The notes beneath the pieces are model-generated. The model worked only from the letters and a program-made list of their open reading frames with translations, had not been told where the DNA came from and searched no databases. This document shows positions 1-8,512 of a DNA stretch of 64,000 nt, piece by piece; positions within the stretch are counted from its first letter, which is position 1; each line of letters opens with the position of its first letter. The stretch is from Chitinophagales bacterium (GTDB lineage: Bacteria; Bacteroidota; Bacteroidia; Chitinophagales; CAIOSU01). The translations under genes were made by a program, and so were the position numbers. The DNA is taken from contig BPHB01000003.1 in NCBI GenBank assembly GCA_026003335.1, positions 193,013-257,012 on the forward strand. Direction: 5' to 3'.

Positions 1-989
1 GCGTCAAAATATTTTTGCCATCGGATATTTCCATTTGCATCAGTTTGTATCAATACTGACTGGCATTTGCCGTCTTCATTTTTTGCGGTTCCCAGAAAAA
101 CAATTGCCGAAGGAAAGGCTTTGACTTTAAAGTAGCGGCCACCGCAGGCATCGGCCAAACGTTTCGTCCAAATCACATTCCCGGCAGAGTCCAGCTTTAT
201 TGCATCCATACCGCTGGAATAACCGTTCAAAAAGATATTTCCTTCTGCAGTAATGTCTAATCCGTAGCCGAAATTGTTTTCAGTGCCACCGTAGGTTTTT
301 GACCAAAGCAGCTGCCCCTGCCCGTTTAATTTTACCAGAAAATAATCCGCATCATTAGCCGTGGTTTTGGGTTCTACCCATCCGAAAGCAATCACACTGC
401 CGTCAGGGAAGGGTTTGGCGGCATGGAACTGTTCATTACCATCATTTTCTTCCCGGTATATCCATATCATTTTACCGGAGGTATCCAGTCTGGCTATGTA
501 GCTGTCCCGGGGTCCGGGAGCCGGGGTGGGAGTGTAAATACCCATAATCAGAAACCCGTCCGCAACTGGTTCAATAGCGGTAATCATATGGTTGAATAAT
601 GAATCAAACAGGGTACGTTTCCACAGCATATCTCCCCCTGGGGTAACCTTGAATAGAAAAGCTGTATCATACACGAAACCGGCATGGTTGCCACCCCCGA
701 AAATCAGGTTTCCGTCTCCACATGGTTTCATGATTCCGTTAAAAGGCTGGTTTTTCAGATATGCAATGGAATCACCTCTTTCTGTTAGGAAAAGTAATCC
801 GCCTTGCCATCCCTCCGCATGACCGCTGCAGTTGTAAGCAGAAGAAATTACCCATTGGCCTGAAGGCAGCGGGCTCAGCGACACCGCTTCCTCATAACAG
901 TCTGTATTTCCGATACTTTTCTCAAAAGGTGTGTAGCCACATAGAATCAATCCCCCCATCATAGCCATTCCCCGCAAAATCTTTTTCAT
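1..989 (-). CDS. Secreted beta-propeller-like repeat protein, N-terminal part (runs off left edge)
   Basis: The reverse strand stays open from an ATG at 989 to the window edge, giving about 329 residues without a stop; the C-terminus is missing. It begins with a short hydrophobic export signal (MKKILRGMAMMGG). The body repeats a pattern of Asp-x-x-Gly followed by a Trp-Lys pair and Tyr-Gly-Gly (for example LNGQGQLLWSKTYGG and LDSAGNVIWTKRL), as in Bacteroidota secreted proteins built of propeller-like repeats and often ending in a T9SS sorting domain. Any such domain would lie outside the window. No catalytic motif is visible. Export is well supported; the molecular role is unknown. The 272 bases between it and the next gene hold no ORF that I can support. 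Confidence 0.75.
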   Translation of the reverse strand, partial: MKKILRGMAMMGGLILCGYTPFEKSIGNTDCYEEAVSLSPLPSGQWVISSAYNCSGHAEGWQGGLLFLTERGDSIAYLKNQPFNGIMKPCGDGNLIFGGGNHAGFVYDTAFLFKVTPGGDMLWKRTLFDSLFNHMITAIEPVADGFLIMGIYTPTPAPGPRDSYIARLDTSGKMIWIYREENDGNEQFHAAKPFPDGSVIAFGWVEPKTTANDADYFLVKLNGQGQLLWSKTYGGTENNFGYGLDITAEGNIFLNGYSSGMDAIKLDSAGNVIWTKRLADACGGRYFKVKAFPSAIVFLGTAKNEDGKCQSVLIQTDANGNIRWQKYFD

Positions 990-1261
990 TTGTATCTCGT
1001 TTTTCTGAAACATAGTTATCTCTCTGATCGTAACAGAGGGTGCAGAGTGGGACGGTGCAGGCGTGCTGAGTGTTGTTAGATAAACTTGCTTTCCCGGAAA
1101 GTCAAGTTTTTGTGGGGTTAGGATACAGTACGCCTGCATTTTTTTTTTTGCCCTGCGAGCAATAATATTTTCTGCTGTACTCTGAATATTCGTTTTTATC
1201 TTGCTTTCGTCTCACAACAACCACTTAGCTTCACCCTGATATAACTAGTTTTTCTTGAGGA

Positions 1262-3130
1262 ATGACTGCAAGGACTGATATCCGGCTTTCCCTGCGAATG
1301 AAATATTGCCTCCTTTTTGCAGTGCCGTTTCTGATATATCTGCAGGTGGTCAGCTTTGATTTTTCATTTCATGATGACGACATTATGATCCTTGAGTCGG
1401 CCGACAAGCTGCGCACTTTTGGAATAGATGATTTTTTGTTCACCGATGCATGGATGCGCAAAGCGGAAATTGAGCTGTATCGTCCCCTTCAAAGCATGAC
1501 CTATGCACTGGATTATCGCATAGCGGGTATAAAGCCGGGCATATACCACCTGCATAATCTGGTGGTGTTTTGTTTTTCTGTTCTTTTGATTTTTACTCTT
1601 CTTCTTCGGATAGGCTTTCAGGAAACATTAGCCTTTTGGCTTTCGCTCTTTTATGCCGTGCATCATCTGATGGTGCATGTGGTATGCTGGATACCTGCAC
1701 GCGGAGATGTGTATCTGGTGTTTTGGGGCATGTCCGGTCTGCTAGCTTTTCACCATGGATGGAAGCATGGGAAAATCACCTGGATTATTGTAGCGGTGCT
1801 CTGCTATTTCTTTGCGCTGCTGTCTAAGGAAAGCGCTGTTACTTTACCCTTGTTGATGCTCCTTTGGGGATGGTATGAAGGGCAGTGGAAGCGCAGACAT
1901 CGGGTTATAGTGTTTGCTATTTTGCTGCTGGGATTGGTTACTGCCGCTTATTTTATGCTCAGGCACGATGCTGTTCTTCGGACAGAGTTTGTGGGGTTGT
2001 CTTCTTTAAAGTATAATGCGCCCACCCTGCCTGAAGAAGTTTTTAAGTTTTATATACCGGCTTTTTTCAGCGTGATGCCCGGGTTCAAAACACCTGTAAC
2101 CCTGATAGGTGTGGGAATAATTGGAGGCCTTGCCCTTCTGACCTGGTGGCTACGAAAAAAAATCTACCTCGGGCGCATCATGCTGGGAATAGCTTTCTTT
2201 CTCATTACCCTGTTACCTTCGGTCATGTATAAGCCGGTTTTTGCCGGATATGCCTATGATTATATTGACCACCGCATGTTCATGAATGGTATCGGGCTAT
2301 TGATTTTTACCGGAGAATGGGTTCGTTTTTCCATCGGTGCTTTTGGCCTGAGAGCCTGGACTGCCTTTCTTGCAATGATTATTCTGCAAGCTGCCATGAC
2401 TGTGCATTATGCCGGTGTGTATAAGGATTTTGAAACCTATTATCAGAATGCAGTCACAACCAATCCTCGGTCGGGCTTTGCATTGTACAATTATGCCATT
2501 CTGCTATCCGCACGAAAGCAGCAATATGATGAGGCAATGTATTGGCTGGATAAAGCAGCTGCACTATATCCGCGTGAGTATATGTATCAAAAAGGCAAGG
2601 CGACCGTAGCTTACCAGATGGGAGATTTTGAGAGCATGGCCAGAATCGCGGAAAACATGATATCCTCTTGGCCTCACGTACATTTTGGGTATTTGTTTAT
2701 GGGGATGTATCATCTGCACCACAGTAATTATGAAGATGCTGTCCATTTTCTGTCTCGGGCTATTGAACGCAACCCTAATGATGCAGACGGGTATGCCAAT
2801 AGGGCCAAGGCCTTTCAGGCACTGGGCAATCATGCGGCTGCAATTAAAGACTGGGACAAGGTCATTGAAATGAATCCACACTATGCAGAAGCTTATTATG
2901 AACGTGGTAACCTGTATGGTAATTTGCAGGATTATAAGAAGGCTCTATCCGATTATGACAGGTACGTGAGTCTACGCCCGCAGGACCCAAGAGGATACTT
3001 TTATCGCGGACAGGCTTATTGCCTTATCGGCAAGAAGGATTGGGGCTATCGGGATTTGCAAAAAGCTGCTCTGCTGAATGCAGGCGATGATGCGCAGATT
3101 ATGCGGGTTGCCCGTCAGCTCTGCCGCTAA
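1262..3130 (+). CDS. Polytopic GT-C-type glycosyltransferase with C-terminal TPR repeats (TMTC-like)
   Basis: The N-terminal two thirds carry about ten or more hydrophobic helices. The first loop holds an acidic HDDD motif near residues 37-40, where GT-C transferases (PMT/TMTC type) keep their catalytic Asp pair. Roughly residues 400-610 are tetratricopeptide repeats with the usual A/G-Y-x-x-A and P-pattern ends (DADGYANRAKAFQALGNH, AEAYYERGNLYGNLQDY). This layout matches the eukaryotic TMTC O-mannosyltransferases and their bacterial relatives. The likely role is transfer of a sugar from a polyprenyl-phosphate donor to protein or glycan at the periplasmic face; donor and acceptor cannot be read from the sequence. 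The ATG at 1262 is used; a second Met at residue 13 is an alternative. It converges on the methyltransferase gene. Confidence 0.75.
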   Translation: MTARTDIRLSLRMKYCLLFAVPFLIYLQVVSFDFSFHDDDIMILESADKLRTFGIDDFLFTDAWMRKAEIELYRPLQSMTYALDYRIAGIKPGIYHLHNLVVFCFSVLLIFTLLLRIGFQETLAFWLSLFYAVHHLMVHVVCWIPARGDVYLVFWGMSGLLAFHHGWKHGKITWIIVAVLCYFFALLSKESAVTLPLLMLLWGWYEGQWKRRHRVIVFAILLLGLVTAAYFMLRHDAVLRTEFVGLSSLKYNAPTLPEEVFKFYIPAFFSVMPGFKTPVTLIGVGIIGGLALLTWWLRKKIYLGRIMLGIAFFLITLLPSVMYKPVFAGYAYDYIDHRMFMNGIGLLIFTGEWVRFSIGAFGLRAWTAFLAMIILQAAMTVHYAGVYKDFETYYQNAVTTNPRSGFALYNYAILLSARKQQYDEAMYWLDKAAALYPREYMYQKGKATVAYQMGDFESMARIAENMISSWPHVHFGYLFMGMYHLHHSNYEDAVHFLSRAIERNPNDADGYANRAKAFQALGNHAAAIKDWDKVIEMNPHYAEAYYERGNLYGNLQDYKKALSDYDRYVSLRPQDPRGYFYRGQAYCLIGKKDWGYRDLQKAALLNAGDDAQIMRVARQLCR

Positions 3131-3135
3131 ACATT

Positions 3136-3154
3136 ATAGCATGTGCTATGCTAT
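3136..3154. terminator. Small hairpin between convergent genes
   Basis: Perfect 7-bp arms ATAGCAT / ATGCTAT enclose a 5-nt loop, just after the stop of the glycosyltransferase gene and over the stop codon of the opposing methyltransferase gene. There is no clear T-run, so terminator function is only a guess from position. Confidence 0.3.
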
Positions 3155-3762
3155 CGCAATTTAGCTGAGCCCAGGTAGTTAAAGCATGCCGGTCTCCATC
3201 CGGAAATATAGCCGGCAGTGAGCCGTTCCATATGAAATCCTGACTGTTTTAAGAGGGTAGGGATATCCTTATTCAGATGACAGCCCCCGCTAAGGCGTTT
3301 CCAGACAGGATTAATCAGATGCTGGAGGCGGCTTACATTCCTGTCGGGGGCAAGTCCATGTTCGCAAAATAATAGCCTTCCTCCCGGTTTGAGTATCCTT
3401 CTTATTTCATTTAATGAAGCAAGGTCATTTTTAATAGAACATAAGCTGTAGGTTATTACAACTGTATCCGCACATTGGTCATCCAGCGGAAGGCAATCCG
3501 CATTGGCTTGAATCAGCTCCGGCTTAACCTGAGCAGGCTGCTTTTCTGCCAGACGAAGCATCTCAGCAGAGCTGTCAAGAGCCCAAAGATGACTAACCGC
3601 AGCGGGATTGTAATAGCGGAAGTTTAATCCAGAACCTGCAGCAATTTCCACTACACGTCCTCTTGCCTGAGGGATGAGTTTTTCTCGTTGTTGCATGGCA
3701 GGCTTCAGAGAGCACACAAAATGCACCAACCGGGGTAATACATATTTATCATAGAGCCGCAT
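3151..3762 (-). CDS. Class I SAM-dependent methyltransferase, METTL7/PmtA-like
   Basis: This 203-residue protein has SAM motif I (VVEIAAGSGLN) near residue 36, an acidic end of strand 2 (ALDSS), and the post-motif strand with YSLCSI. The later signature LKPGGRLLFCEHG, followed by a conserved Trp-Lys and Gly-Gly-Cys, is typical of METTL7/TMT1-like and phospholipid N-methyltransferase-like enzymes (Methyltransf_11). The substrate could be a lipid or a small thiol; the sequence does not decide. It lies divergent from the alkylglycerol-monooxygenase-like gene with under 100 bases between, so a shared promoter region is possible. The ATG at 3762 is a natural start. Confidence 0.8.
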   Translation of the reverse strand: MRLYDKYVLPRLVHFVCSLKPAMQQREKLIPQARGRVVEIAAGSGLNFRYYNPAAVSHLWALDSSAEMLRLAEKQPAQVKPELIQANADCLPLDDQCADTVVITYSLCSIKNDLASLNEIRRILKPGGRLLFCEHGLAPDRNVSRLQHLINPVWKRLSGGCHLNKDIPTLLKQSGFHMERLTAGYISGWRPACFNYLGSAKLR

Positions 3763-3850
3763 AAAATCATAAAATTAAGGGGTCCATAGTGCCGGAGTTT
3801 TGAAGCATGCAGCTTGGACACCTATATTTTTTTTAGATAACTTTGAGAGC

Positions 3851-5149
3851 ATGGAAGCTTACGCTCAGGCGTTGAATATTGCCATACCAGTGTTTTTGGT
3901 GCTGATTCTTCTGGAATTTGCCTACAGCCGCATCAAGGGCCTGAAAACATCCAATTCCATGGATACTATATCCAGCCTGAGCTCTGGTATTACAAATGTA
4001 ACCAAAGATGTTCTTGGGCTGAGTATTGCGGTAGTGTCTTACTCATGGCTGGAACAACGCATAGGTATATTTGATATAAAAAGTGGAGTACTGGCATACG
4101 TTCTGGCCTTTATCGGAAAAGACTTTGCCGGCTATTGGATTCATCGTATGGAGCACCGGGTGAATTTTTTCTGGAACCGCCATATTATTCATCATAGCAG
4201 CGAAGAGTTCAACCTGCCTTGTGCGTTACGGCAATCGGTGTCAGAGATATTTTCATTTTCTGCTTTTTTTCTTTTCCCGATGGCCTTGATTGGAGTGCCT
4301 GCTGAGGTTTTTGCGGTGGTAGCACCCATACATCTGTTTTTACAGTTCTGGTATCATACCCGGCATATCGGGCGTTTAGGTTTTCTGGAATACTTTCTTG
4401 TTACGCCTTCTCACCATCGTGTACATCATGCTATTAATCCGGAATATCTGGATAAAAATTTCTCTCAGATCTTTATTATCTGGGATAAGTTATTTGGTAC
4501 TTTCCAGGAGGAAAAAAAGGATATTCCTCCTGTGTATGGAGTAAAACGGCCTGTACGCACATGGAATCCGCTGATTATAAATTTTCAGCATGCCTGGCTG
4601 GTCATCCGGGATGCATGCAGAACGAGAAGCTGGTGGGATAAAGCACGTATCTGGTTTATGCCTACAGGCTGGCGCCCCCCGGATGTGGCTGAAAAATATC
4701 CTGTAGAAACCCTTGAAGACGTATACAGCCTGAAAAAATATGCCCCCAAGGCTTCAAAGTTTTTAATTGCATGGTCATACCTCCAGCTAATCGTAACGTT
4801 GCTACTCAGTTTGTACCTTTTCAACCGTATTGCATACATTCCCTACGAACAGGTTTTATTGTACGGAGGCTTCATCTTTTATTCAGTTTTCTCCTATACC
4901 ACTTTGATGGACAGAAAATCCTATGCATGGGTGCTGGAAGGTATAAGAGCACTATTGGGGATATCCGTTATTGTTGCCACCGGAGATTGGTTTTACCTTT
5001 CTGAGATAATTCCCGCGGGGGATCTGCTCGTGGCGGGCTACTTTGTTCTGTCATGGGCCGTGGTGGGTGCTCTGGTGAAGTGGGATATAAACAGAGAAGA
5101 GCACGGGCACACATCCCATGCTTTAGCCACATCAAGTGTCAATGCATAA
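3851..5149 (+). CDS. Fatty acid hydroxylase superfamily membrane di-iron enzyme, alkylglycerol monooxygenase-like
   Basis: Membrane helices flank three histidine clusters: HRMEH, then HIIHHSSEEFN with ALRQS, and later HTRH followed by PSHHRVHH and an IIWDKLFGTF element. This spacing, particularly the HHSSEEFN...ALRQS and SHHRVHH...WDxxFGTF pattern, fits alkylglycerol monooxygenase (TMEM195/AGMO) better than sterol C5 desaturase. AGMO cleaves ether lipids using a pterin cofactor; pterin dependence here is inference from the family. The last ~110 residues form an extra bundle of hydrophobic helices. The reading frame is open from a TTG at 3800, but the ATG at 3851 (residue 18) is the better start. 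The end overlaps the next small gene. Confidence 0.8.
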   Translation: MEAYAQALNIAIPVFLVLILLEFAYSRIKGLKTSNSMDTISSLSSGITNVTKDVLGLSIAVVSYSWLEQRIGIFDIKSGVLAYVLAFIGKDFAGYWIHRMEHRVNFFWNRHIIHHSSEEFNLPCALRQSVSEIFSFSAFFLFPMALIGVPAEVFAVVAPIHLFLQFWYHTRHIGRLGFLEYFLVTPSHHRVHHAINPEYLDKNFSQIFIIWDKLFGTFQEEKKDIPPVYGVKRPVRTWNPLIINFQHAWLVIRDACRTRSWWDKARIWFMPTGWRPPDVAEKYPVETLEDVYSLKKYAPKASKFLIAWSYLQLIVTLLLSLYLFNRIAYIPYEQVLLYGGFIFYSVFSYTTLMDRKSYAWVLEGIRALLGISVIVATGDWFYLSEIIPAGDLLVAGYFVLSWAVVGALVKWDINREEHGHTSHALATSSVNA

Positions 5150-5495
5150 GTATAAAACACATAAACTATTCACCTGCTGCAATGCAGCTGTAAAAGGAGG
5201 AGTAGCTCTATTACTGCTGATTGCATTTTTGCTGCCCCAGGCGGAAAAGATTATACATGATTTTCATCACCTTAATGATTACAGGTGCACCGAAAAGTCT
5301 GCTGCTCATTATCATGAAGAAGCACATCATTGTGCCTTTTGTCATGCTCTTATCTTTCCCGGAGACCAGGGGTTTTATACAGATAAGCTTGCTCAGATTT
5401 CAGGGTGTTTTTTGTTTACTCATCTAAATAATCCTTTTACACCACGTTGTAATAACAGCACCGTTTCTCTGCGCGGGCCGCCTTTCTGCATTTAG
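5142..5495 (+). CDS. Small His/Cys-rich membrane-anchored protein ahead of a TonB receptor
   Basis: This roughly 117-residue protein has one hydrophobic N-terminal segment (VALLLLIAFLLPQ) and then a stretch dense in His and Cys (FHHLNDYRC, HYHEEAHHCAFCH), which looks like a metal-binding tail exposed to the periplasm. It overlaps the oxygenase gene by 8 bases (ATG at 5142; a GTG at 5136 is also in frame) and precedes the TonB receptor by about 100 bases. Bacteroidota metal-uptake loci often begin with small proteins like this. I do not recognise a named family. A role in metal binding or sensing for the downstream receptor is inferred from composition and position only. Confidence 0.6.
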   Translation: MHKYKTHKLFTCCNAAVKGGVALLLLIAFLLPQAEKIIHDFHHLNDYRCTEKSAAHYHEEAHHCAFCHALIFPGDQGFYTDKLAQISGCFLFTHLNNPFTPRCNNSTVSLRGPPFCI

Positions 5496-5501
5496 TCTCC
5501 T

Positions 5502-5571
5502 GAGCGGATTATCCGCTCCACTTTTCCCCGTTTTTTCATGAGTTCCGTTTTATTTCTCTCCGTGAGAGAGA
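5502..5571 (+). promoter_or_regulatory. Two inverted repeats upstream of the TonB receptor gene
   Basis: Two palindromes sit in the leader: GAGCGGA-TTA-TCCGCTC (5502-5518, perfect 7-bp arms) and TCTCTC-CGT-GAGAGA (5555-5569, extendable by one or two pairs). They lie 25-95 bases before the receptor ATG. They could be a metal-repressor operator or an RNA attenuator. Neither matches a consensus I can name. Confidence 0.35.
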
Positions 5572-5595
5572 GTTTGGTTTTAGTAAGCCCGTGTT

Positions 5596-7899
5596 ATGTT
5601 TAGAATAATCCTATTGTTTATTGTTGTCTTACCTATGGGGGTACTGGCTCAGGATCCGGTGTGTAGTCTTACCCTTTCGGGGTATGTACTGGATGCCCAT
5701 GACGGCACCCCGCTGGCTTATGCCTCTATCCAGATTAAGGAAACCGGACAGGGCACCATTGGGGATAGCACAGGCTTTTATAGACTTACCGGGCTGTGTC
5801 CCGGCGAATATACGGTTGTATGCACGCACGTGGGATGTAAGCCGGTTGAATTAAAAATCCTAATTCGGAATCATACTAGCCGCAACTTCTATCCCGAGCA
5901 TCATGAAGAGGAGCTAAAAGCAGTGGAGGTTAAATCTGCACGCGGAGAAAAGACTACAGCCACTGTTGAACACATGGAGGAAACCACAGTGATGGCAAAT
6001 GCCGGCAAAACCTTTGCTGATGCCATTAGCACGATGACAGGCGTAAACCTGTTACAGACAGGCCCCACCATTGCAAAACCCGTTATTCACGGACTGCATA
6101 GCAGCCGGCTACTGATTATCAATAACGGAGTGCGGCAGGAAGATCAGCAATGGGGTACGGAGCATGCACCTGAAGTGGATTTGCTTACTGCTGAGAGCGT
6201 TAAGGTGATAAAAGGAGCAGGAGGCCTGCGCTATGGCTCCGATGGCATCGGAGGAGTGATTTTATCAGAACCTCCGGCTTTGAAACATGACAGATTAAGC
6301 GGTGACCTGCATACGGCCTTTATGTCCAATAATTGCGGGACGCTGCTTGCTGGAAGAGTACAGGGAGGCATTCCTAAATGGAAGAGTGTTGGCTGGCGCA
6401 TACAAGGCAGCGTAAAAATTGCCGGAGACAGCAAGGCTCCGGAATACAATCTTTCCAATACCGGCCTGCGCGAATATGGGGTATCCGTTGCTACCGGATT
6501 CAGCAGGAAGCAGTATCAGACAGAGCTCTACTACAGTTTTTTGTTAAAACAGCTGGCAATTCTGCGTGCTTCACATATTGGCAATCTTACTGACCTGCAG
6601 AATGCTCTTGGCAGCAGCCGACCCTGGTATGTGGATGATTTTACTTTTCGCATTCAGAATCCATGGCAGGCTTCAGCCCATCATTTGCTGACATGGAAAG
6701 CGCATAGCAAATTAACTGAAAAATGGAAGCTCTTCTCTCAGTTGGGTTTTCAGTTTAACCACCGCAGAGAATTTGACATCAGAAGAGGAGGTAAATCAGA
6801 TATTCCGGTAATCAACCTCCATCTCCAAACCTATACTATTGATTTAGCGGTTGAGCATCATCAAGGTCAATGGCATATCACCGCGGGCGCTGCAGCGATG
6901 TATCAGAACAACCATAATGTGCCAGGCACAGGGGTTTTCCCTTTGATTCCGGATTATAACCTCGCATCAGCCGGGGCTTTTGTTATTAGCCGTTATGTAA
7001 CAAATAAAGCTGAAGCGGAAGCGGGCATACGGTATGACTTTAAACACTTTCTTGCCAAACGCTTCAATACAAGCAATACACTCACCGAAAGTGTCCGTGT
7101 GTTTCATAATATGGCAGCCGTACTGGGCGGGTTATTCAGATTGCCCTATCATATGTCCTTACGCGTCAATACCGGAATCAGTGAGCGGCCTCCGGCAATA
7201 CATGAGCTTTATAGCCAGGGGCTGCATCATGGTGCTGCTGCTATTGAAGAGGGAGATGAAACCCTGAAAACGGAACGAGCATTCAAAATAGGCGCCTCGC
7301 TGGAGTATCAGCTGCGTAACCGGATAGAGACATCCATCTATGGTTACTACTACTACTTTCTTGGCTATATCTATCTGGCTCCGCAGGAAGAGCTTCGTCT
7401 GACCATAAGAGGAGCCTTTCCTGTTTTTCAATATGCACAGACACGTGCTTCTCTCGGAGGTATTGATTTTTACGCCAAAGCCGAAACATTTAGAAATCTA
7501 TATTTCCGCTCCAAATTCACTCTTCTGCGGGGCAGGGATATTTCCGCAGGCGGTTATCTGTACGGCCTCCCGGCAGACCGTTTTGAAAACAGAATTTCCT
7601 ACGAGAGGGCAAAATGGGGAAGGCTGGAGAAAGTAAGCTTTTCCCTTGGGGTAATTCATGTGCTGAAACAAAAGCGTGTCCTTGAGGGAGCTGATTTTGC
7701 ACCGCCTCCTGATAGCTACTGGCTGCTAGGTGCTGCTGTAGGTGCAACTCTTCCGCTGCAGAAATATAAGAGCATTTCCTTTTTACTGGAAGGAGATAAC
7801 CTACTGAACAAAACCTATCGGGATTATATGAACCGTTTTCGGTACTATGCCGATGAACCCGGAGTGAACGTTAGTCTGCGCATACATCTTAAGTTTTGA
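5596..7899 (+). CDS. TonB-dependent outer-membrane receptor, probable metal uptake
   Basis: A signal peptide (cut near VLAQ) is followed by a carboxypeptidase-regulatory-like beta domain (about residues 28-95; GYVLDAHDGTPLAYASI), then a plug domain (about 110-220: TMTGVNLLQTG, INNGVRQEDQQWGTEHAPEVD, GAGGLRYGSDGIGGVI) and a long beta-barrel ending in a terminal aromatic (LRIHLKF). At 767 residues the length is normal. The EHAPEVD plug element resembles the DHxxxVD signature of ZnuD-type receptors, so zinc or another metal is a reasonable guess, strengthened by the His/Cys-rich small protein before it and the acidic lipoprotein after it. The substrate remains inference. The gene appears intact. 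Confidence 0.85.
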   Translation: MFRIILLFIVVLPMGVLAQDPVCSLTLSGYVLDAHDGTPLAYASIQIKETGQGTIGDSTGFYRLTGLCPGEYTVVCTHVGCKPVELKILIRNHTSRNFYPEHHEEELKAVEVKSARGEKTTATVEHMEETTVMANAGKTFADAISTMTGVNLLQTGPTIAKPVIHGLHSSRLLIINNGVRQEDQQWGTEHAPEVDLLTAESVKVIKGAGGLRYGSDGIGGVILSEPPALKHDRLSGDLHTAFMSNNCGTLLAGRVQGGIPKWKSVGWRIQGSVKIAGDSKAPEYNLSNTGLREYGVSVATGFSRKQYQTELYYSFLLKQLAILRASHIGNLTDLQNALGSSRPWYVDDFTFRIQNPWQASAHHLLTWKAHSKLTEKWKLFSQLGFQFNHRREFDIRRGGKSDIPVINLHLQTYTIDLAVEHHQGQWHITAGAAAMYQNNHNVPGTGVFPLIPDYNLASAGAFVISRYVTNKAEAEAGIRYDFKHFLAKRFNTSNTLTESVRVFHNMAAVLGGLFRLPYHMSLRVNTGISERPPAIHELYSQGLHHGAAAIEEGDETLKTERAFKIGASLEYQLRNRIETSIYGYYYYFLGYIYLAPQEELRLTIRGAFPVFQYAQTRASLGGIDFYAKAETFRNLYFRSKFTLLRGRDISAGGYLYGLPADRFENRISYERAKWGRLEKVSFSLGVIHVLKQKRVLEGADFAPPPDSYWLLGAAVGATLPLQKYKSISFLLEGDNLLNKTYRDYMNRFRYYADEPGVNVSLRIHLKF

Positions 7900-7924
7900 T
7901 TTTTAAACCTTAAATATTTTAATT

Positions 7925-8497
7925 ATGATTAACAAAAATGCAATCTGTTTTACACTTGTGATATTGGTCATTGCCTGTATCTGGTGTTTCCCTGCATGCA
8001 ATGACCCGGAGCCCGTTAATCCGGAAGAGCTTATTACTAACCTTGAAATAACTTTTATTCCCGATGGAAGCGGTGACGCCAAAGTGTTCCGCTTTATAGA
8101 CCCGGATGGTGATGGCGGCAATACTCCGCAAATTACTGCTGACACCTTATCGCCCAACACGTGGTATTCTGTGCAGCTGGAAGTATTGAACACATCTTTG
8201 TCGCCACCAGATACCATAACGCAGGAAATTAAAGCTGAGGCTGAAGCTCATCAGTTTTTTTATCAGGTTTCTGCCGGGCTGCATATTTCGTTCACATATG
8301 CTGATGCCGATGCTGACGGCAAGCCTATTGGAGTTTCCATGCGCGCACAAACCGGAGCTCCCAGTACCGGACAGCTAATCGTTACCCTGCGCCATGAGCC
8401 AGATAAGAATGCCCCGGGCGTAGCAAATGGAGATATCACGAATGCCGGAGGAGATACTGATATTGAAGTGGTTTTTAGTGTAGTGATTCAAAACTGA
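7925..8497 (+). CDS. Secreted/lipoprotein partner of the TonB receptor ("type 1 periplasmic binding fold"-annotated family)
   Basis: The 190-residue protein starts with a hydrophobic signal ending in a lipobox-like Cys (FPACND). The mature part carries acidic runs (DPDGDGG, DADADGK) and the block ADTLSPNTWYSVQLEVLN...EIKAEAEAHQFFY. This block recurs in short Bacteroidota lipoproteins encoded directly after TonB receptors and labelled in databases as type 1 periplasmic binding fold superfamily; that label is weakly founded. The gene starts 25 bases after the receptor stop, so the two are almost surely one transcript. A surface or periplasmic accessory role in capture of the same substrate is likely but unproven. 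Confidence 0.7.
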   Translation: MINKNAICFTLVILVIACIWCFPACNDPEPVNPEELITNLEITFIPDGSGDAKVFRFIDPDGDGGNTPQITADTLSPNTWYSVQLEVLNTSLSPPDTITQEIKAEAEAHQFFYQVSAGLHISFTYADADADGKPIGVSMRAQTGAPSTGQLIVTLRHEPDKNAPGVANGDITNAGGDTDIEVVFSVVIQN

Positions 8498-8512
8498 TTG
8501 GGCGGAGAAACC

